A DNA stretch of 64,000 nt from Parabacteroides sp. PFB2-10 (GTDB taxonomy: Bacteria; Bacteroidota; Bacteroidia; Bacteroidales; Tannerellaceae), in contig NZ_JARXWI010000010.1 of the NCBI RefSeq assembly GCF_029893085.1, forward strand, positions 1 to 64,000, in the 5' to 3' direction. Below the pieces are notes generated by a model. The model was given only the letters and a program-made list of their open reading frames with translations, was not told the DNA's origin and searched no databases. Every line of letters starts with the position of its first letter. Position 1 is the stretch's first letter. Positions 45,097 to 54,730 of this stretch are shown one piece after another. The translations under genes were made by a program, and so were the position numbers.

Positions 45097-48087
45097 ATGA
45101 TGAGAAAACTGATCTATTTCCTCATACCCATTCTGTTATTTTCTATCGTAATAAATACATTTGGGCAAGAGCAGAAACCAGACCCTAATTTCTTTATTTA
45201 TCTCTGTATAGGGCAATCTAATATGGAAGCAGGTGCCCGGCCGGAAGAGCAAGACAGTGCGCCTGTTGATCCAAGATTTCAAATGCTTTCCGCTGTTGAT
45301 ATGCCTCAGTTGCAACGTACAAAGGGCAATTGGTATGCCGCCAATCCGCCACTCAACCGAGGCGAAAACAGGATGGGACCGGTCGATTTCTTTGGCCGGA
45401 CTATGGTTGCCAATCTTCCGGAAGAATACCGGGTTGGAGTAATTAATGTATCTGTTGCCGGAGCAAAAATAGAACTTTGGGGGAAAGACACCTATAAGGA
45501 TTATTTGGATAGTGCCGAAACATGGATGCAGAATATCTGTAAACAATACGATGGAAATCCCTATCAACGCTTGGTAGATATGGCAAAAATAGCCCAAAAA
45601 GAAGGAGTAATCAAAGGACTTCTCATTCATCAGGGCGAATCAAATTCCACTGATCCCGAATGGTGTCATAAAGTCAAGAAGATTCATGATAATCTGGTAG
45701 AAGATTTACATCTCAATCCTGCTGAATTTTATACGTTGGCTGGCGAACTTAAAAGCGCAGAAGAGGGCGGTGCCTGTGCAGGTTTCAATACGAATATCCT
45801 GGTTCATCTGCCTGAGGTTCTTCCAAATGCTTATATTATTTCTTCCAAAGGATGTAAAGGCGTTAATGATCCTTTCCATTTCAATCTTGAAGGATTCCGT
45901 GAACTTGGCAAACGATATGCTATTCAAATGTTGGAATGCCAGAATATGCCTGTTATTACACCCTATCATGTTGAATTAAATGTGAATAAATTGGGCATAC
46001 ACATTAGCCCCACGCTGAATTGTATCTTTTATGAAGATATCAATCAGGCAAATGATGGTGGCATATGTGCGCAGTTGATTCAGAATAATTCGTTCCAAAT
46101 GTACAACGTTCCCGGTGCTCCACAGAAAGAATTTTCTGTATCTCCGTCGGACATTTTCGGATGGACAGTTATAGAAAAAAATGGATCGAAAGGTACAGCT
46201 GTGCCTGTTGATGATAAGCCCTTGGTTTCCCATACCAAATACTATGATTTTGATGAAAGCGATTCATACGATGATGAATTGAAATACAAACAATACTGCA
46301 TCCGGTTTGATATTAAGAAACCGGGTGATGGGTTTGGCTTGGCAGCCAATGGATATGGAGTTACCCCTTATGGACCAGAAAAAGAAGGACATTATTATTC
46401 AGTAAACACACAAACTCCCTCTTTGCCGATAGTAGCAGGCATGAAGTATGATTTGGGGCTCTATTTACAAGGTAAAAAATATAGAGGCACGATCCAGGTA
46501 TATCTTGAAAATGCTGACGGACAACGCAATTCAAACATTTTATCTTTCAAAGGGTTAACAAATGAGTGGGAACAATTTATCGGCACCCTGACCGCTGAAC
46601 GAAGCGAAGACTGTCGCTTAGTCATTATGGCTAAGAAAGCCGGAACGTTCTATCTTGATTTTGTTACTCTTGTTCCGGAGGCCTCCGAATTATGGCATAA
46701 TGGTGATGCCGGACATTTGCGAAAAGACTTATTGGAAGCCTTGGAAGGGCTAAAGCCAACATTTATGCGTTTCCCTGGTGGTTGTGCTTCGGAAGGACCA
46801 AACTACTGGGGGCAGGTTTTCTGGAAAAATTCCATAGGCCCGATAGAAGAAAGGATTGGATTTAGGAATCATTGGGGTACATGGACATCCCAACACATCG
46901 GTTTCTATGAATATTTCCTGATGGCTGAGGAGCTTGGTGCCAAACCGCTCCCGGTACTAAACAACGGGGTTACATGCCAATTCGCAGGTCACTCATACGT
47001 TGCCCCGCTCAATACAGCAGAAGATCGCCAACGGTTTCATGCGATTTATGTACAAGATGCACTGGATTTGATTGAATTTTGTAACGGAGATGCTACTACC
47101 AAATGGGGAGCAGTGCGTGTAGCTCAAGGGCATCCTGCGCCATTTAATCTGGAATATCTTGCCATAGGCAACGAAAACAGTGGTGAAGCGTTTTGGGAAC
47201 GATTTGATATAATCTATAAAGCCGTAAAAGAAAAATATCCGGAGATAAACGTTATAACAACTTCCGGCGCCCGCCATTCCGGTAAAGAATTCAATACCAA
47301 TTATGCTATTATTGATGAGAAATATCCGGAAAGTATTGTTGACGAACATTATTATTCGAGGGATGAATGGTTTTACAACAATACGCATCGCTATGATGCT
47401 GACCAGGTGCGTGGAGACCAAAATAAAACCTATGACCGGAAAAACCCAACACGTGTATTTGTGGGCGAGTTCGCCAATAATGGAACAAATAATGCCTATG
47501 TGTCAACGTTGGCCGAGGCGGCATTTTTTACCGGATTAGAACGTAACTCAGATATGGTTGTGATGGCGGCATACGCCCCTCTTTTCTGTAAGAAAGGCTT
47601 CAACAAATGGAACTCAAATCTCATCTGGTTTGATAATCGAGGTCTTTGGCGTACCACCAATTACTACTATATGTCCTTGTTTGCCAATAATGTGGGAAAT
47701 AGAGCATTTGAAATCTCTCCTTTTTATAAAGGTGACACAGAAGACAATTCAGTCTATACATCGTCGACTATTGACACAAACACGGGAATCCTTTATGTGA
47801 AAGTGGTGAATTCGGAGAATGCAACGAAAGAAACCATGATTCATGTGAATGGAGATGAGAGTAGAATGTATCGGGTAACAATGGAATATCTCACCTCAAC
47901 CGATACATCGGTTAAGAATCAGGGTGATCAAAATTATTATAGTAATGCTCCTCATGTGGAGAATTTTAATTATGATGAGCCGATTACCCCCCAAACGTTA
48001 GAAATAGGAACGGTTTCCGGAGCATTTAGAGTGGCATTCCCGGCGCATTCCGTCAATGTGGTTAAGTTTATTCCTGTGGAGGAGTAA
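45097..48087 (+). CDS. CE6-like acetylesterase fused to GH51 alpha-L-arabinofuranosidase
   Basis: A 996-residue secreted fusion. After a signal peptide (about 1-24) comes an SGNH esterase domain of the CE6/SASA type (about 30-285): S41 in GQSNME, HQGESN, and D258/H261 in DPFHFNLEG, a layout shared with acetyl xylan esterases. A middle beta region (about 290-530) with a CBM4_9-like stretch (KKPGDGFGLAANGYG; YDLGLYLQGKKYRG) leads to a GH51 barrel (about 545-890): FMRFPGGC, E693 in AIGNENSG (acid/base), E791 in VGEFANNG (nucleophile), then the GH51 C-terminal beta domain. It could deacetylate xylan and then remove arabinose. Its AT-richer codon use differs from neighbours, suggesting separate acquisition. 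Confidence 0.92.
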   Translation: MMRKLIYFLIPILLFSIVINTFGQEQKPDPNFFIYLCIGQSNMEAGARPEEQDSAPVDPRFQMLSAVDMPQLQRTKGNWYAANPPLNRGENRMGPVDFFGRTMVANLPEEYRVGVINVSVAGAKIELWGKDTYKDYLDSAETWMQNICKQYDGNPYQRLVDMAKIAQKEGVIKGLLIHQGESNSTDPEWCHKVKKIHDNLVEDLHLNPAEFYTLAGELKSAEEGGACAGFNTNILVHLPEVLPNAYIISSKGCKGVNDPFHFNLEGFRELGKRYAIQMLECQNMPVITPYHVELNVNKLGIHISPTLNCIFYEDINQANDGGICAQLIQNNSFQMYNVPGAPQKEFSVSPSDIFGWTVIEKNGSKGTAVPVDDKPLVSHTKYYDFDESDSYDDELKYKQYCIRFDIKKPGDGFGLAANGYGVTPYGPEKEGHYYSVNTQTPSLPIVAGMKYDLGLYLQGKKYRGTIQVYLENADGQRNSNILSFKGLTNEWEQFIGTLTAERSEDCRLVIMAKKAGTFYLDFVTLVPEASELWHNGDAGHLRKDLLEALEGLKPTFMRFPGGCASEGPNYWGQVFWKNSIGPIEERIGFRNHWGTWTSQHIGFYEYFLMAEELGAKPLPVLNNGVTCQFAGHSYVAPLNTAEDRQRFHAIYVQDALDLIEFCNGDATTKWGAVRVAQGHPAPFNLEYLAIGNENSGEAFWERFDIIYKAVKEKYPEINVITTSGARHSGKEFNTNYAIIDEKYPESIVDEHYYSRDEWFYNNTHRYDADQVRGDQNKTYDRKNPTRVFVGEFANNGTNNAYVSTLAEAAFFTGLERNSDMVVMAAYAPLFCKKGFNKWNSNLIWFDNRGLWRTTNYYYMSLFANNVGNRAFEISPFYKGDTEDNSVYTSSTIDTNTGILYVKVVNSENATKETMIHVNGDESRMYRVTMEYLTSTDTSVKNQGDQNYYSNAPHVENFNYDEPITPQTLEIGTVSGAFRVAFPAHSVNVVKFIPVEE

Positions 48088-48099
48088 TTTCGCACCACA

Positions 48100-48250
48100 C
48101 AAAATCCCAAAATGTTAAAATATGGATTGTAAGCAAAACGCCCGTTTTGCTTACAATTCCATACGTTAAAAAGTGTTTCTCCCGGGAGTTTGTCTCCAAA
48201 GTCCCGCTTTTTTGCGCGCAAAGTCCTGCGAAAATTTCAAATCGTAAGTT
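48100..48250 (+). repeat. Dispersed intergenic element, copy D
   Basis: This is the best-formed copy. A 12-bp perfect stem GTAAGCAAAACG / CGTTTTGCTTAC (48129-48140, 48143-48154) is extended by ATGGAT/ATTCCAT flanks. Then follow ACGTTAAAAAGTGTTT, the palindrome CTCCCGGGAG (48179-48188), TTTGTCTCCAAAGTCCCGC, and GCGCGCAAAGTCCTGCG. It is very similar to copy A on the same strand. The rest of the gap to 48422 holds the promoter of the next gene. Confidence 0.82.
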
Positions 48251-48351
48251 GGGGTCATTGACGGAAATGGGGAGTTTTAACATTTTTTAATCCGTAAATT
48301 AACAACATAGCCCTTTTGCACGCCATGGTAGTAAATAGATAATAGTTATTC

Positions 48352-48385
48352 TTTGGCGACAAACAGGTTGGAATGGTTATATTTG
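48352..48385 (+). promoter_or_regulatory. Promoter of the Gfo/Idh/MocA module
   Basis: TTTG (48352-48355) and TATATTTG (48378-48385) match the Bacteroidetes -33 and -7 boxes with a fitting spacer, 37 bp upstream of the start codon. This is one of the clearest consensus promoters in the window, and there is no HTCS-type motif near it. Confidence 0.6.
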
Positions 48386-48422
48386 TCAATACTAGTGATT
48401 TGTGTTTTTAAATAAAAATATC

Positions 48423-49814
48423 ATGAACAAGCGAGAATTCTTAAAACGAAGTATTTTATTGACCGCAGGGGCGTTTACGGCTCCCACGATTGTGAAAGCG
48501 TCGGTCTTCGGTCCCAATGCGCCTTCCAATCGCATCAATATCGGCGTGATCGGTGTCGGTCGTCAGGGACGTGGTGATATGACGGGGGTTATACGGATGG
48601 CTGATGTGCGTATCACGGCTGTTTGCGACCTGGACAGGATCCGTATGGCAGATGCCAAAGAGTTTACGGAAACGACCACCGAACGATTCTTGCAGACCCC
48701 GCATAAGGGTGTGAAAATGTTTGAAGATTATCAGGAACTTCTCTTAGACAAAGAGATCGACGGGGTATTGATTGCCACGCCCGACCACCAGCATGCCCGC
48801 CTGGCTATCGATGCAGCGTACGCCGGGAAGGATATGTATCTGGAAAAACCCGCTTCGCTCACGATATGGGAAGGACGCCAGATGAGTAACGCGATGAACG
48901 CCACCGGACGGATCTTCCAGATCGGCAGTCAGCAGCGCTCCAACCGCCACTTCCGCCGCGCCTGTGAACTGGTGCGTAGCGGACGGATCGGGAAACTGAA
49001 AACCGTCGAGGTGCGCTTGCCGGGCGATCCGCCGGGTGGCGATCCGACACCGATGCCTATCCCTGATTATTTCAATTACGATGCCTGGCTGGGATCTACT
49101 CCCTATGTGCCTTATACAATCGACCGTGTGCATCCGCAGGCCGTCAATGGCAAACCGGTATTCTCGCGTCCGGGATGGCTTCGTTGCGAACAGTTCGGTG
49201 CCGGCATGATCACCGGATGGGGATCGCACCACTTTGATATTGCCCATTGGGCGATGGATATGGAATATTCCGGTCCGATAGAGATCGAAGCGAGTACGGT
49301 ATTCCCGGCCGAAGGATCGGGGCTTTGGAATGTACACGGGCCGTATCAGTCGCAGATGCTCTATGCCAATGGCGTGGTGGTGAAAGGCATGGAAGAGGGT
49401 CCGACCAAACCGAACGGCATTTTGTTTATTGGAGAAGAGGGTTGGATATTCACCTCCCGCGGTGGCGAAAGAGTGACCGACAGCGATCCGATCAAAGTGG
49501 ATTCAGGCGGTCAGGAGAGAGGGCCGTTAAGCGCTTCCGATCCGAAGATCTTGCGCGAACTGACCGACGACGATGTGCATCTGTATGAATCGGAAAACCA
49601 CACACGCAACTGGATCGATTGCATGCGTACGCGCAAACCGACCATCGCTCCGGCCGAGGTGGCACACCGCTCCTGCTCGGCTTGTCTGTTGCAGCAGATA
49701 GCCATGCACCTGAAACGTAAACTCTATTGGGATCCGCGCAACGAATGCTTCCTCAACGATGATGAAGCCAACGCGATGATCTCCCGCCCGCAACGTGCTC
49801 CGTATCAAATTTAA
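48423..49814 (+). CDS. Gfo/Idh/MocA-family oxidoreductase, exported
   Basis: A 463-residue NAD(P)-dependent sugar oxidoreductase. The N-terminus (MNKREFLKRSILLTAGAFTAP) has a twin-arginine-like or Sec signal, typical of exported Bacteroidetes members. The Rossmann motif IGVIGVGRQGRGD (about 41-53) and EKPASLTIWEGRQM (catalytic Lys region EKP) are present, plus the family C-terminal domain with GWGSHHFDIAHWAMD. Exported members with this architecture include GH109-like and ketosugar-forming enzymes, so a bound-cofactor oxidation of a sugar is likely, substrate unknown. It opens a four-gene set with 17-47 bp gaps. Confidence 0.88.
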   Translation: MNKREFLKRSILLTAGAFTAPTIVKASVFGPNAPSNRINIGVIGVGRQGRGDMTGVIRMADVRITAVCDLDRIRMADAKEFTETTTERFLQTPHKGVKMFEDYQELLLDKEIDGVLIATPDHQHARLAIDAAYAGKDMYLEKPASLTIWEGRQMSNAMNATGRIFQIGSQQRSNRHFRRACELVRSGRIGKLKTVEVRLPGDPPGGDPTPMPIPDYFNYDAWLGSTPYVPYTIDRVHPQAVNGKPVFSRPGWLRCEQFGAGMITGWGSHHFDIAHWAMDMEYSGPIEIEASTVFPAEGSGLWNVHGPYQSQMLYANGVVVKGMEEGPTKPNGILFIGEEGWIFTSRGGERVTDSDPIKVDSGGQERGPLSASDPKILRELTDDDVHLYESENHTRNWIDCMRTRKPTIAPAEVAHRSCSACLLQQIAMHLKRKLYWDPRNECFLNDDEANAMISRPQRAPYQI

Positions 49815-49831
49815 TTTAGAAGGTTGACAAA

Positions 49832-51136
49832 ATGAAATATATAACAAGAGTATTATTGATTGCCCTAAGTTTGGGCCTGTTTATGCCAAGCAGCTGGGCC
49901 AAGCCATTGAAAAGGATGCGGGTAACGGTAGATGCCGCAGGTGTTGAACGCAACAACACCATTGCATCGCTGGATCTATCGGGGTATGAGGTGCCGGAAG
50001 GCAAAGAGATCGTTGTCATAAATGCGGCCGACAAATCGGTTTGCCTGAGCCAGTTGGAGCAATGCGATATAGACGGCACGACGCTTTATTGGCGTATCGA
50101 CGGTGCCCTGGCGGCAAACGATACCCGCGAATACATCATTGAAACGCAGAATGCACAAGCCGAAAAGGATCCGGTGATGAATATCACGCGTGACCGCATG
50201 CGCAACCTTATCCTGACCCAGAACGGGCAGAAGGTGTTGCAATACAATGTGGCGATGGCGCGATTGCCCCACGGAGCCGATCCGGTCTTCAGCCGCAACG
50301 GTTATATCCATCCGGCCTGGTCGCCGGCGGGTAACGTATTAACGAATATCAACGCGGCAGACCATATGCACCATTACGGGATTTGGAATCCGTGGACCAT
50401 GGTAGAGTACGACGGGGCGATCTATGATTTATGGAATATCGGCGACAAAAAAGGAACTGTTCTTTTTGATTCGCTGTATACCACCCGCACCGGCGACCTG
50501 TTTGCCGATATCGTCGTAGGACATCAGCATCTGATCTTCCAGCCACAGAAGGAACAGGTGATCAATACGATCGAGTCGATCGTGAAGATCACCCCTAAAA
50601 AGAGGATCAATATCATGGATGAATTCATCGATATGCGCGTGTGGAACACAGGACAGCCGGGTTATCTCTGGGATTTTGTGTCCGATCTGATTCCGGCCAC
50701 TGAGCTGCCGGTGTTATTGAAAGCCTACCGTTATGCCGGTTTTGGCTGGCGCGCTACGGCCGACTGGACCAACGAGAACGTGGTGATGATGACCTCCGAA
50801 GGCAAAAGCCGCCCGGAGATCGACGGCACAAATGCCCGCTGGATCTATGTCACCGGCATGAGTCCCAAAGGCCCTTCGGGCATTCTCTTTATGGGCTATC
50901 CGGAGAACCAGAACTTCCCTGAGCCGTTGCGCATATGGGATCAGAATGCTAATGGCGGACGCGGGGATGCGTTCATTAACTTTGCTCCGACCAAGAATGT
51001 CGATTGGGAACTGAAGGCAGGCGAGAGCTACCGGTTGCGCTACCGGATGTTTATGTTCGACGGCAGCATCACACCGGAAAAAGCCGAAGCCATCTGGCAG
51101 GATTTTGCTAAGCCGGTGAAGGTTACAATCAAATAA
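49832..51136 (+). CDS. DUF6807 ('PmoA family') secreted protein
   Basis: A 434-residue secreted protein with signal peptide (VLLIALSLGLFMPSSWA). The central region (HPAWSPAGNVLTNINAADHMHHYGIWNPW) with several histidines and the C-terminal RYRMFMFDGSITPEKAEAIWQDF match the DUF6807 group. Databases often label this group 'methane oxygenase PmoA', a misleading name, since the protein is soluble and sugar-linked by context. It sits between two Gfo/Idh/MocA genes, as this family commonly does, so it probably works on a keto-sugar or glycoside. No catalytic role can be assigned from sequence alone. Confidence 0.82.
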   Translation: MKYITRVLLIALSLGLFMPSSWAKPLKRMRVTVDAAGVERNNTIASLDLSGYEVPEGKEIVVINAADKSVCLSQLEQCDIDGTTLYWRIDGALAANDTREYIIETQNAQAEKDPVMNITRDRMRNLILTQNGQKVLQYNVAMARLPHGADPVFSRNGYIHPAWSPAGNVLTNINAADHMHHYGIWNPWTMVEYDGAIYDLWNIGDKKGTVLFDSLYTTRTGDLFADIVVGHQHLIFQPQKEQVINTIESIVKITPKKRINIMDEFIDMRVWNTGQPGYLWDFVSDLIPATELPVLLKAYRYAGFGWRATADWTNENVVMMTSEGKSRPEIDGTNARWIYVTGMSPKGPSGILFMGYPENQNFPEPLRIWDQNANGGRGDAFINFAPTKNVDWELKAGESYRLRYRMFMFDGSITPEKAEAIWQDFAKPVKVTIK

Positions 51137-51163
51137 ACAGGATCCATACGAAAAAAGAGATAA

Positions 51164-52546
51164 ATGAAGAAGACGCTGATGTTTCTAATGACCATGGCAC
51201 TTATGATGTCATGTAACCAGAAAAAAGAGGAATCAGGCGCATTTACCGGGGCTCCGGGTGAGGTGAAACTCCTTACCCTGGCTCCCGGTCATTTCCATGC
51301 CGCCCTGGTTCAGAAGACATCCTATCCGCAGGTAAACAAAGATGTCTATGTGTATGCGCCTGAGGGCGACGAGGTGGTTCAACACCTGGAGAAGATCAAG
51401 GGATACAATACCCGTGCGGATGAGCCGACCTCCTGGAACGAGATTGTCTATACAGGCGATAACTATCTGCAACGGATGATTGCGGAGAAAAAGGGAAATG
51501 TGATGGTCGTAGCCGGAAATAACCGGAAAAAGACCGAATATATTAAGACTGCGCTGGACAATGGCATTCATGTATTGGCTGATAAACCGATGGCTATCAA
51601 TCCGGAAAACTTCCAATTGCTGAAATCCTGCTTCGAAACGGCGGAGAAAAACGGCCTGTTGCTCTATGATATCATGACGGAGCGTTATGAGATCACCTCC
51701 ATATTGCAGCGTGAATTGGCGCATATTCCCGGCCTGTTCGGGGAGTTTGTGCCGGGAACTCCGGAGAGTCCGGCAGTCGTGAAAGAGAGTGTACACCATT
51801 TCTCGAAGCTCGTATCCGGAGCGCATCTGCTTCGTCCGGCCTGGTTCTTCGATGTAGAGCAGGAGGGCGACGGCATTGTGGATGTGACCACCCACTTAGT
51901 TGACCTCATCCAATGGGGCTGTTTCCCGGAAGAGATCATCGACTATACGAAAGATGTGGAGATATTTGACGCGAACCGTTGGGCTACGACGGTCGATCCG
52001 GCGCAGTTTAAGCAGGTGACACAGATGGATTCCTACCCCGATTATTTGCAGAAAGATGTGAAAGACGGCGTATTGCATGTCTACTCCAATGGCGATATCC
52101 TCTACAAACTGAAAGGCTTGTATGCCAAGATCTCTGTGATCTGGAACTTCGAGGCGCCTCCCGGCATCGGAGATACCCATTTCTCTATTATGCGCGGCAC
52201 GAAAGCCAACCTGGTTATCCGCCAGGGAGCAGAGCAGGACTATAAACCTACGCTCTATGTGGAAGCGGCAAATGATACTAACAATAATCTGAAAACCGAC
52301 CTGGACAAGGTGATCAACAGCCTGTTACCCACCTATCCCGGTATTTCCGTGGAAGAAGTAGCCGGCGGATGGAAGGTGAATATCCCGGAATCTTACTCCG
52401 TCGGGCATGAAGCCCATTTCGGCGAGGTAACCGAGCGCTATCTGCACTATCTGATAGATGGGAAGCTACCGGATTGGGAAGTACCCAATATGATTGCCAA
52501 ATATTATGTAACAACCGAGGCTTTACGCATTGCCAAATCAAAATAG
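51164..52546 (+). CDS. Gfo/Idh/MocA-like oxidoreductase with family-specific C-terminus, lipoprotein
   Basis: A 460-residue lipoprotein (signal ends ALMMSCNQKK). The Rossmann-like N-terminal domain begins EVKLLTLAPGHFHAALV, followed by VAGNNRKKTEYIKTALDNG and the DKPMAIN segment that corresponds to the EKP motif of the family. The C-terminal half (WFFDVEQEGDGIVDVTTHLVDLIQWG) is the 'putative oxidoreductase C-terminal' domain. The classical GxGxxG cofactor motif is replaced by TLAPGHFHA, so NAD(P) binding is uncertain. It may form a pair with the first Gfo/Idh/MocA gene. Confidence 0.83.
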   Translation: MKKTLMFLMTMALMMSCNQKKEESGAFTGAPGEVKLLTLAPGHFHAALVQKTSYPQVNKDVYVYAPEGDEVVQHLEKIKGYNTRADEPTSWNEIVYTGDNYLQRMIAEKKGNVMVVAGNNRKKTEYIKTALDNGIHVLADKPMAINPENFQLLKSCFETAEKNGLLLYDIMTERYEITSILQRELAHIPGLFGEFVPGTPESPAVVKESVHHFSKLVSGAHLLRPAWFFDVEQEGDGIVDVTTHLVDLIQWGCFPEEIIDYTKDVEIFDANRWATTVDPAQFKQVTQMDSYPDYLQKDVKDGVLHVYSNGDILYKLKGLYAKISVIWNFEAPPGIGDTHFSIMRGTKANLVIRQGAEQDYKPTLYVEAANDTNNNLKTDLDKVINSLLPTYPGISVEEVAGGWKVNIPESYSVGHEAHFGEVTERYLHYLIDGKLPDWEVPNMIAKYYVTTEALRIAKSK

Positions 52547-52593
52547 ATTAGTAATTTAGGCGTCGATATTAATTTATTTATAGTAAAACCATT

Positions 52594-54702
52594 ATGAATA
52601 TTAATTTTGTGTGTAAAAAGGGGCAAATGATGCTATTGTTTGCCGCATTGTTTCTGTTTTCCATAGCAGAATCGAAAGGACAAGGCAACCTGCCGAAGAG
52701 TAATAAATTTGTGCACCACGGAGCGGGGAACCCCTATCTGCCGTTGTGGGAGCACGTGCCGGATGGAGAACCACGTGTTTTTGAAGATCCTGACAATCCA
52801 GGCAAATACCGCGCCTATATTATCGGATCGCACGATGTGCGTTTCGGAAGTTATTGTGGTCCGGATATTCGTGCTTGGTCGGCACCCGTAGAGGATTTGT
52901 CGAGTTGGCGCGACGAAGGGCCTATCTTTACCTACCCGATAGAAGGACAATGGGATGTGATGTATGCTCCCGACCTGGTTGAAGTAAGACGTAAAGACGG
53001 TACAAAAGAATATTATCTCTATCCGCATAGCCGGGGACGAGGACGTGAACCGATGGTGGCGAAAGGTAGTCGCCCGGATGGTCCTTTCACACCGATCAAT
53101 ATGACAGAAGACGGATCGGGCGTGGTTGAAGGAAGTATTCTGGGATTCGACCCCTCGATCTACATTGAGTATGTAACCGATCCGAACGATCCCGATTATA
53201 ATATTGGATTCAGAGCGTATGGTTTCTGGGGATTCCAACGTTCGCTGGCAGCTCAATTGGATCAGAATACGATGTATTCCGTACGTCCCGGCACCCAGAT
53301 TGTTCCTTATTTCATGCCTTCCAGTACCCGTTACGGTGTACTTCGTGATCCGGAAGGAACGACCTATCCGCATATCTATCCGGGAGAAGATCTTGGACGT
53401 TTCAACTTCTTCGAAGCCTCTTCTATCCGTAAGGTTGGAAACAAATATGTAACGATTTACAGCGGTTACTCAGGGCCTGATTATGGCTTGAGCAGCACCA
53501 ACTCTGCCTTGCGTTATGCTTATGGCGATACCCCGCTGGGTCCCTGGAAAAGTGGTGGCGTATTGGTTGATTCCCGCGCACCGGTGGTGAATCAAGATGG
53601 TTCTTCGTTGGTGACCACAGGTCCCGGTCATAACACACATGGTAGTATCGAGTTGATTAACGACCAATGGTATGCCTTCTATCACCGTCCGCCGAGAGGA
53701 TTCGGTAATGCCCGTCAGCCCATGGTAGCACCCGTCATCATCGATTGGGATGAGAAACCGGTGGCTGAAGGTGGTAAGGTGACGATCCGTGCTTACGATC
53801 CGTATGCGAAAGACAACAAATGGACAGCGAAAGACAAGAAAGGCAACGAATATACCGGAGCCGAAGTAACCTCGGAAGGTTTCCATCTCTACGGATTGGA
53901 TCCTTATCAATATTACTCTGCCGGATACGCTTGCTACCTGTCGGATATAGGTATTCAGCAAGATTCATGGGATATATGGGACAACCATATGCCTATTGCG
54001 AATGTAAAGAACGGACATATCATCGGGTATAAATACTTCGGTTTCGGTGGATTAGACAAAGCCCAGAAGGGATTGAAACCTTTTGAAGGAACCAAACCGG
54101 GTAATAATACCGCGTTCAACCTTTTCCTTACGCCGAAAACAAACGAGACTTTCAAAATAAACGTTTGGTTGGATGGTCCTTGGAAAAACGCACCTTGGAA
54201 AGGCAAAAAGATAGGTGAGATAGTAGTTCCTGCCAATGCTGCACAAGAGCCAACCCAATTCACGATTGATGTGGCCAATTTTGTGGATAAATTGGATGGC
54301 AAGCATGCTATTTTCTTGGTGGCTGAAGGTGGTAGTTCTAACGAACTTTTCGACCTGATGGGTCTTGGATTCAGCTCGGATTCGAAGCCAATCGTTCGTC
54401 CTGTTCCTCCTACGGTAAGCATTTCAGTTAACGGACAAGAAATAGAATTGCCTAATACGCCGGTACGTTCAACCAATGTAAACGGTATTACAGGTTACGA
54501 TCTGTATGAAGCGTTCTATAAAGTGCCGGCAACTACCGGTGCTCCTTCACCCAGAAGACGTACGATGGTGACTGCAACTGCGAGCGATCCGTCGGTTAAG
54601 GTGGTAGTGACCCAGGCTGATACCCCTTTCGGAACGGCTGTTGTGCAATACAATTACAACGGTGTACTGAAAACATACCGCGTTACGCTTGTTGCCGAAT
54701 AA
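52594..54702 (+). CDS. Large GH43-like secreted protein
   Basis: A 702-residue secreted protein. The start used gives a basic n-region and signal (MMLLFAALFLFSIAESKGQ); ATGs at 52624-52630 are alternatives. The N-terminal beta-propeller has GH43-like motifs: PDGEPRVFED (base region), ILGFDPSIYIE and FFEASSIRKVGNKYVTIYSG (acid region). From about 450 a beta-sandwich that looks CBM-like (AGYACYLSDIGIQQDSWDIWDNHMP, NTAFNLFLTPKTNE) follows, and the end (VSISVNGQEIELP on) is an Ig-like domain. It closes the Gfo/Idh/MocA module, so it may act on a glycoside different from plain xylan. A strong terminator follows. Confidence 0.82.
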   Translation: MNINFVCKKGQMMLLFAALFLFSIAESKGQGNLPKSNKFVHHGAGNPYLPLWEHVPDGEPRVFEDPDNPGKYRAYIIGSHDVRFGSYCGPDIRAWSAPVEDLSSWRDEGPIFTYPIEGQWDVMYAPDLVEVRRKDGTKEYYLYPHSRGRGREPMVAKGSRPDGPFTPINMTEDGSGVVEGSILGFDPSIYIEYVTDPNDPDYNIGFRAYGFWGFQRSLAAQLDQNTMYSVRPGTQIVPYFMPSSTRYGVLRDPEGTTYPHIYPGEDLGRFNFFEASSIRKVGNKYVTIYSGYSGPDYGLSSTNSALRYAYGDTPLGPWKSGGVLVDSRAPVVNQDGSSLVTTGPGHNTHGSIELINDQWYAFYHRPPRGFGNARQPMVAPVIIDWDEKPVAEGGKVTIRAYDPYAKDNKWTAKDKKGNEYTGAEVTSEGFHLYGLDPYQYYSAGYACYLSDIGIQQDSWDIWDNHMPIANVKNGHIIGYKYFGFGGLDKAQKGLKPFEGTKPGNNTAFNLFLTPKTNETFKINVWLDGPWKNAPWKGKKIGEIVVPANAAQEPTQFTIDVANFVDKLDGKHAIFLVAEGGSSNELFDLMGLGFSSDSKPIVRPVPPTVSISVNGQEIELPNTPVRSTNVNGITGYDLYEAFYKVPATTGAPSPRRRTMVTATASDPSVKVVVTQADTPFGTAVVQYNYNGVLKTYRVTLVAE

Positions 54703-54730
54703 ACAGTAAACGCAACCGTATAAAACCATA

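Noticed and set aside
49832-51136. Methane monooxygenase subunit (PmoA)
   Set aside because: The label for this family is misleading; the protein is secreted, soluble and placed in a sugar module.
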